Notes under the pieces: model-generated | What the model saw: the letters and a program-made list of their open reading frames with translations, nothing else | Told to the model about the DNA's origin: nothing | Database searches by the model: none | Source: Eutreptiella sp. 'Long Island Sound 2002' | Taxonomy: Eukaryota > Euglenozoa > Euglenophyceae > Eutreptiales > Eutreptiaceae | Assembly (NCBI GenBank): GCA_964036045.1 | Contig: OZ038389.1 | Location: 35,792,912 to 35,856,911, forward strand | DNA: 64,000 nt | Direction of reading: 5' to 3' | Program-made: the position numbers and the translations under genes | In this document: positions 59,481-64,000 of the stretch, in pieces | Position numbering within the stretch: position 1 is the stretch's first letter | Layout: each line of letters begins with the position of its first letter

Positions 59481-61619
59481 GTTGCATGGTCAAAATGCGC
59501 CCAAGACTGCCTCTGTACGGCACTGCGAAAAAATAGTCCTTTTGGGGGGGACGTAAAACGCCAGAACCAAAAATCCCGTGAAAAGCAATTAACCGGTCCA
59601 TTTTCCTTTATTTTGAACAAAACCGACTGCCCCGGAAAATGATTTATTTCCACCAAAATGAACTTCTTTTTTGGGAAAACCACGACTTTTTGTTTCTTCT
59701 ACCATTTATGCTTTGCAATAAAAACACCCGTGAGCTTTCAATCTTTTGGAAAACCATTTTTCGAAAACCATGAGAAAGATGTCCTTGAATTATGCCCTAG
59801 ATATTTTGATGTATCCCTGCAGGTTTTGTAGTTGAAAACCCAAACCAAAGCAGCGAGTAGAGCATAGACAGGATGTGGATCGAATCAATGATTGGTTTTG
59901 GAATCCAGTGTAACACAGAAGGGCTGCAGATAGACAAAGCAGGCATATACACATAGATTCAATCACAAATGGATAATACAAAAGATTTTAAATGAAAATT
60001 GGTCTGACTCTTGCCTCAGAGGTTGCATTAGGCACTTCATGTGCACTCTTTTGGGTGTAATGGTGCTGGTTCGGACTGAGGGGCATAGATGTCAGGACCA
60101 CACAGAAAATGACTTGGCCAAGCAACTGAATTCAGAAACAGTTACAAAGTAGGACCACAATAAGTGGTAGAAACAATTGAGTATAGGGGTCTTGGGGTGG
60201 GAGACCACTAGGCTTAACCTCCAAGGCCTAAAGCATGTAATGCCTGTTTTATTTCGGTATATCCTCCATGAAGGAAGCTACCTCCGCTCAGTTGAGTGGT
60301 AGGGGTGAACTTCATGGGGGGCTAGGGTCACAACCCTAGTTACTTTGAGAAAGTGTACTTTAGGCAACGAAAGAGAGATAAAAACACTTAAGTTTGTCTT
60401 AGCAACAACAAAAGGGTTTTAAGGGGGGCTTGGCCTGGATCAAGCCCTCCAAGAAAGACATGGCAGTGACTTTTTCTTACTCCCCCCTGGAGTACTAGTT
60501 AGCTAAGCTAGTAGGACCAAGGAAAAAGGCTCAAATATTCCCAAAATTACCCCAGAAAATGCATTAAACTTACCAAAAACATCCTCATCACTTCATAGAA
60601 GCCTATCACACTGTAGGTACCCTTGAAAAACAGTGTAATGTACCGTGTATGATGTCATATCGAAGGGGCATTCCTCAAACGTCGCCGGCGTGCGACCAAA
60701 ACTTTTGGAAAAATTTTGGGGGTAGTGGGGTTTGAACCCAGGACTCACTCCCTAGAGCACATATGCTTGCCCACTAGGGTACAGTCGAACCCTCTAATGC
60801 GGACGGCTATCGCTTTATAAACAGCGTTTTACTATACGTCCTGACCAAGGGCCAGGGCGGATCAATACTCCCAATGGAGGACACAAACCTCCAGGAGCTG
60901 GAAAAAATAGAAAATGTAACCCGCAGGGAGTGATTCCTGCGGTTTAGCGGAAGGGGTTGCAACTTAGCAAGTGAAATCGTTAAAAATCGACAAAACCACG
61001 CAGGAAATTGTCATTTTTACACATAACTCAAAGTCGCAGACAAGCGCAAAGGAAGCGGACTCCAAGAAAAGGGTTGCGCAAGCGTAAACGCCTTTTGGAA
61101 AAGAAGGTATGAGCCGTAGTTGTTAAAGTTCCAAAGGAAATTTTTGCACAGTTGCATCAAAATTTTTATAAACTTCAGAGTCAAGTATTCAAATTCAGCC
61201 CACACCACAGAGCGGGTCAACAACCCATCTCTCAGGTATGTCAGTGTCACCTCACACTCACGCATTGCGTTCGTGATGGTTGTTTCGTTGAAACGTTAGG
61301 GTTGTCAACGCTGTGCTCGTTGGGGGGTCGGGTGTTCTTCTCTGCACTGCACAGGTAAAAACAGGAATGAAAGGTATGCGATGTGAATGGAGCGCGCAGC
61401 GCGCACGTAGGGTTAGAATATGCGCTGTGCTCGCAATGCATGTGCCTAATCGAGGCATTCACACGCTGTGACGCTTTCCCTGACCCCAAATTCACCCTTG
61501 TTTTCTTCTTCACAGGTAAGTAAAGAAAGCGTTTGTTCTTGTGTGGCCGTGGCGTCAAAGTAGGGTTGCTTAAAACACTTAGGCTTGTTTTGTGTTCGTT
61601 TGAATTCGGCATTCACACG
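59481..61619. other. Gene-free stretch between B copy 2 and element E
   Basis: No coding sequence recognised. Holds a tRNA-like segment (60722-60790) and GGGGGGAGTAAGAAAAAGT on the minus strand near 60490, the same 19 bases that open repeat copy 3, without further similarity. The part after 61240 is CA/GT rich and might belong to the LTR of element E. Confidence 0.4.
60722..60790 (-). other. tRNA-like sequence (pseudogene or SINE head)
   Basis: Minus strand: A-box-like CCTAGTGGGCAAGC, 40 bases later a good B-box GGGTTCAAACCCC. D- and T-arm spacing fits a tRNA, but the acceptor ends do not pair. Different from the 88-nt family. Confidence 0.4.
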
Positions 61620-62483
61620 ATGCATGGTGAGTAAGGTAGGTTAGCCCAGGAGGAGCTCACCTCCTGGTTGAGTCAGTGGTTCAGCCTCCCTTCCCTGCGT
61701 GCACATGATGCATTAAAGGGTAGGCCACGCGAATTGCGCACGGTAAACCTTGTTTAGGTTACCCAGAGGCTCCTCGGTACGTTCTTTAAGAGAACCTGAG
61801 GAGTCTCTTAAAGCTTGCTTGCTTGACAGGGGAGCTGATCCGTCAGCGTGTTTGCGGACAGTGTATTATAGGTCACACTGAGAAGGGTCTAATACCTGGA
61901 GTGTGGCTTGGTTCCTCCGCCGCAAACACCCCTTCATTCGCCTCTGTTGTACAGGTGGGAGAGGTTAAGGGTGATTGATGCACGCAGCAGCTGCCTTCGG
62001 CGGCTATCCATTTTTCTGCCCCAGCAAAACAGGGGCGCTTATCACCAATCAAATGACTGTGCCTCAGCCAGGACTGGCGAGGGCAGTTCGACTTCAACGA
62101 CATCTGCGCTGTGCACGCAACGAGAGCACCCCTTCCCTCCAAGCCCTAGCAGGGGAAACGCGTTGTGGCGTCCCCTGTTAGGCCACAGTTGCTTAGCAGC
62201 GCTGTGTTCTCTTGTCTTCTTCACAGGAGGGCCATTAGGGCCCGAGACTTCCTCGACAGCAGCCCCAAGTAGCGTGTGTAGGGGTTAGGGTCAGCAGGCC
62301 TGGCAGGAGTGGAGTGCAAGTGATGAGTGCTCACCCTGCCTTCGAAGGCCGGTGCTGGCGTTAGTGAGTGTAGTGTAGTGGTGTCTCCTGTCCCGCGTGC
62401 TTTTCCTCGTGGGCAGGGGAGTGCGTTAGCTTTTGGCCTGTAGCAAAAATGGGCCTTTTGTATGCCCTTAGCACACTTGGCCA
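61620..62483 (-). repeat. Element E 3' LTR, left end approximate
   Basis: Right end at TTGGCCA next to the polypurine tract. Shares many blocks with 44440-45329 (for example GTGTGGCTTGGTTCCTCCGC and CTTCTTCACAGGAGGG), showing that B and E are sister families. Left boundary not determinable from one copy. Confidence 0.55.
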
Positions 62484-62494
62484 CCCCTCCCCTC
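62484..62494 (-). other. Polypurine tract (E)
   Basis: Minus strand GAGGGGAGGGG followed directly by TGGCCAAG of the LTR. Confidence 0.7.
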
Positions 62495-62999
62495 TAGTAG
62501 GTTAGGCTTTTGCTGTCTTACCCCAAGGATAGGCGCCAGCACGGAAATTGGGCGCCATAGGAGTGGTAATAGTACCTGATTAGGACCTTCGGTCCGACGT
62601 CAGCGAAGCCCGGTCTCCGGGAGCCACGCTGGGGAGAGAAGTGAGACACATACAGACATACGTAGCACACTTAGGGGTATGGTAAACCCAGTAAGGAAGG
62701 GTAGAACCCCATGGGTCTGGACCAGTCGGGGGTCCTAACTGTGGGCTCGCTTGTCCCCAAGGAGGGAAGACACACCTTGCCTCATAACACCTTGCTTGTC
62801 ATTCCCCCCTGGTGTAGTAAGCCACCGTTCTTCGTTGGCTCACCAAGGTCATTACATTAGGGCAGTACCCATGCAACACATGGTCAACAAGGCACACACT
62901 CGCTGGGTGGCTGCAATCCTGATAAGTGGCCACCTGGCTCACGCTGGAAACCATAGGCATGGGTCTGCAGGGCACAGACAGTAGACTGACACAGGGAGA
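62495..62999 (-). other. 3' UTR of element E
   Basis: 505 bp between chromodomain stop and polypurine tract; no coding sign. Confidence 0.5.
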
Positions 63000-63999
63000 T
63001 TAGTTTCGCTTTGTACGCTGGGACATAGTCTCAGCACGGGTTAGGAGCTGCCCCTCGTTGTTCTCAACGAGGTAAGTGCGGAAGATGGGGTTGATACTCC
63101 CATCTGGTTGTATGAAGGCTGACATAGGTTCCCAGGTCGCCTCAGACAACCCATAGCCATCCCACAGGGTAAGGAATTTCCAGCCCTGTTTATACTCGTG
63201 GCGAGCAATACCTGCAACCACGTAGTAACCATCGACTGCCATCTCATCGGCAGTCATCTCTTCGAGTTCGTCTGCCTCCTCTGGACTGGCAGCGTTCTCT
63301 AGGTCTATACGTTCAATCTCACTGTCGCTGAGGCGCCACTCCTCCCAAGACAAGTCGTCAGGGGAGTGGTAGTGCCTCAACTGCTTAGATGCACACAGCA
63401 GTTCACCACCTAGACGTGGACTGCACCTGACATGGATCCTGGATCCATCTATCCTGATGATACGATAGGGTCCAAAGTAAGGGTCCTGTAGGCAGTTACG
63501 TGGCCACGAGGGTAGGCGTGAATGGTGTACCAAAACAAGGTCACCAACCTTGAAGCTGGCAGGTCGCCGTAGGCGGTTCCGTCGGCTCTGTTCACGGTCA
63601 CGAATGTGCCTCAGGTTAGTACCAGCCTGGTTAGCCAGAGACTGCTTGTGTTCCAGCCAATCTCCCACAGGGCTCTTGAAGTCCTCAGGAAAGGGGGTTT
63701 TGAAGAACCAAGCAGGTCGTCCTCCATGGAACAGTTCCTGGGGGGTGAAACCCGTTGAAGAGCTCCGCTGTGAGTTCATGGACAGCACTGCCCAGGGCAC
63801 TAGGCGTACCCAGTCCTTGGTGCGCTCCTGTTTCATCAGGATTCTTAAGTTTTGCTCCACCACACGGTTCTGTCTCTCACAGAGAGGATTAGACGTGTGG
63901 GTATAGGGCACACCTGTGGTTACCTCCACGTTGAGGGCATTTAGCACTCGTTTGTACCACCCAGTGTCACTGCGGATGCGTACATCCTCATCAGAGTGC
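63000..63999 (-). CDS. Integrase C-terminal half and chromodomain (E), cut by window edge
   Basis: Open without stop to the right edge. Begins within the integrase core (SDEDVRIRSDTGWYKR, second catalytic Asp), then the Glu in NPLCERQNRVV, GPY/F module VLVHHSRLPSW to DPYFGPYRIIRIDG and chromodomain YYVVAGIARHEYKQGW to YGLSEATWEPMSAF with complete cage. Clearly homologous to family B throughout (about 60% by eye) but a separate family. No lesion seen, so E may be intact beyond the window. Confidence 0.85.
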   Translation of the reverse strand, partial: HSDEDVRIRSDTGWYKRVLNALNVEVTTGVPYTHTSNPLCERQNRVVEQNLRILMKQERTKDWVRLVPWAVLSMNSQRSSSTGFTPQELFHGGRPAWFFKTPFPEDFKSPVGDWLEHKQSLANQAGTNLRHIRDREQSRRNRLRRPASFKVGDLVLVHHSRLPSWPRNCLQDPYFGPYRIIRIDGSRIHVRCSPRLGGELLCASKQLRHYHSPDDLSWEEWRLSDSEIERIDLENAASPEEADELEEMTADEMAVDGYYVVAGIARHEYKQGWKFLTLWDGYGLSEATWEPMSAFIQPDGSINPIFRTYLVENNEGQLLTRAETMSQRTKRN

Positions 64000-64000
64000 A

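Larger units (their letters stand above)
61620..64000 (-). mobile_element. Family E chromovirus, 3' part
   Basis: LTR, polypurine tract, 3' UTR and integrase/chromodomain in minus orientation; the rest lies to the right of the window. Confidence 0.75.

Noticed and set aside
1-64000. CRISPR arrays, bacterial operons, rRNA genes
   Set aside because: None seen; the content is eukaryotic retroelements throughout.

Overview
The window is a block of nested and tandemly arranged Ty3/gypsy-type LTR retrotransposons in a nuclear eukaryotic genome. I see no host gene that I can defend. Every family that shows its 3' coding end carries an integrase followed by a chromodomain, so these are chromovirus-like elements. 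Five families are visible: A (1-21023, minus), B (copy 1 at 23772-31313 plus; copy 2 at 44440-47796 and 58554-59480, minus), C (47797-58553, plus), D (35820-41980, minus) and E (61620 to the right edge, minus). The primer-binding site next to the A/C LTRs matches the 3' end of animal-type initiator Met-tRNA. The host cannot be named from this window. A repeat-rich protist or alga is a reasonable guess but only a guess.

Left part (1-21 kb): two near-identical units of family A lie in tandem with a period of about 6915 bp, separated and bounded by 532-bp LTRs; a third unit begins at the left edge. The right-hand unit continues into a full gag-pol: a very long coiled-coil gag, capsid and zinc knuckles, protease, a dUTPase with all five motifs, a phage-Dam-like methyltransferase domain, RT-RNase H, integrase and chromodomain. 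A 1.5-kb insertion with 13-bp target duplications and a (GTAG)n end (plus strand) splits its gag.

Middle (21-47 kb): a 333-bp tandem duplication, a roughly 790-bp repeat with a tRNA-like head (one copy at 23 kb, a head-to-tail pair at 42-43 kb), B copy 1 (decayed), long gene-free stretches (31.3-35.8 and 43.3-44.4 kb) and element D, whose 5' end is cut off by the repeat pair.

Right part (47.8-64 kb): element C is complete, with 5-bp target duplications (GTACT), 532-bp LTRs differing at one base, PBS, polypurine tract and a 1.7-kb-codon pol frame. It sits inside the RT of B copy 2. Element E enters at the right edge with its integrase/chromodomain, polypurine tract and 3' LTR.

Common themes: (1) in all four families where gag and protease are visible they lie in the same frame separated only by stop codon(s); (2) all four carry a degenerate Dam-like domain between protease and RT; (3) A and C share LTR, PBS and leader ORF but not gag-pol, pointing to modular exchange between elements.
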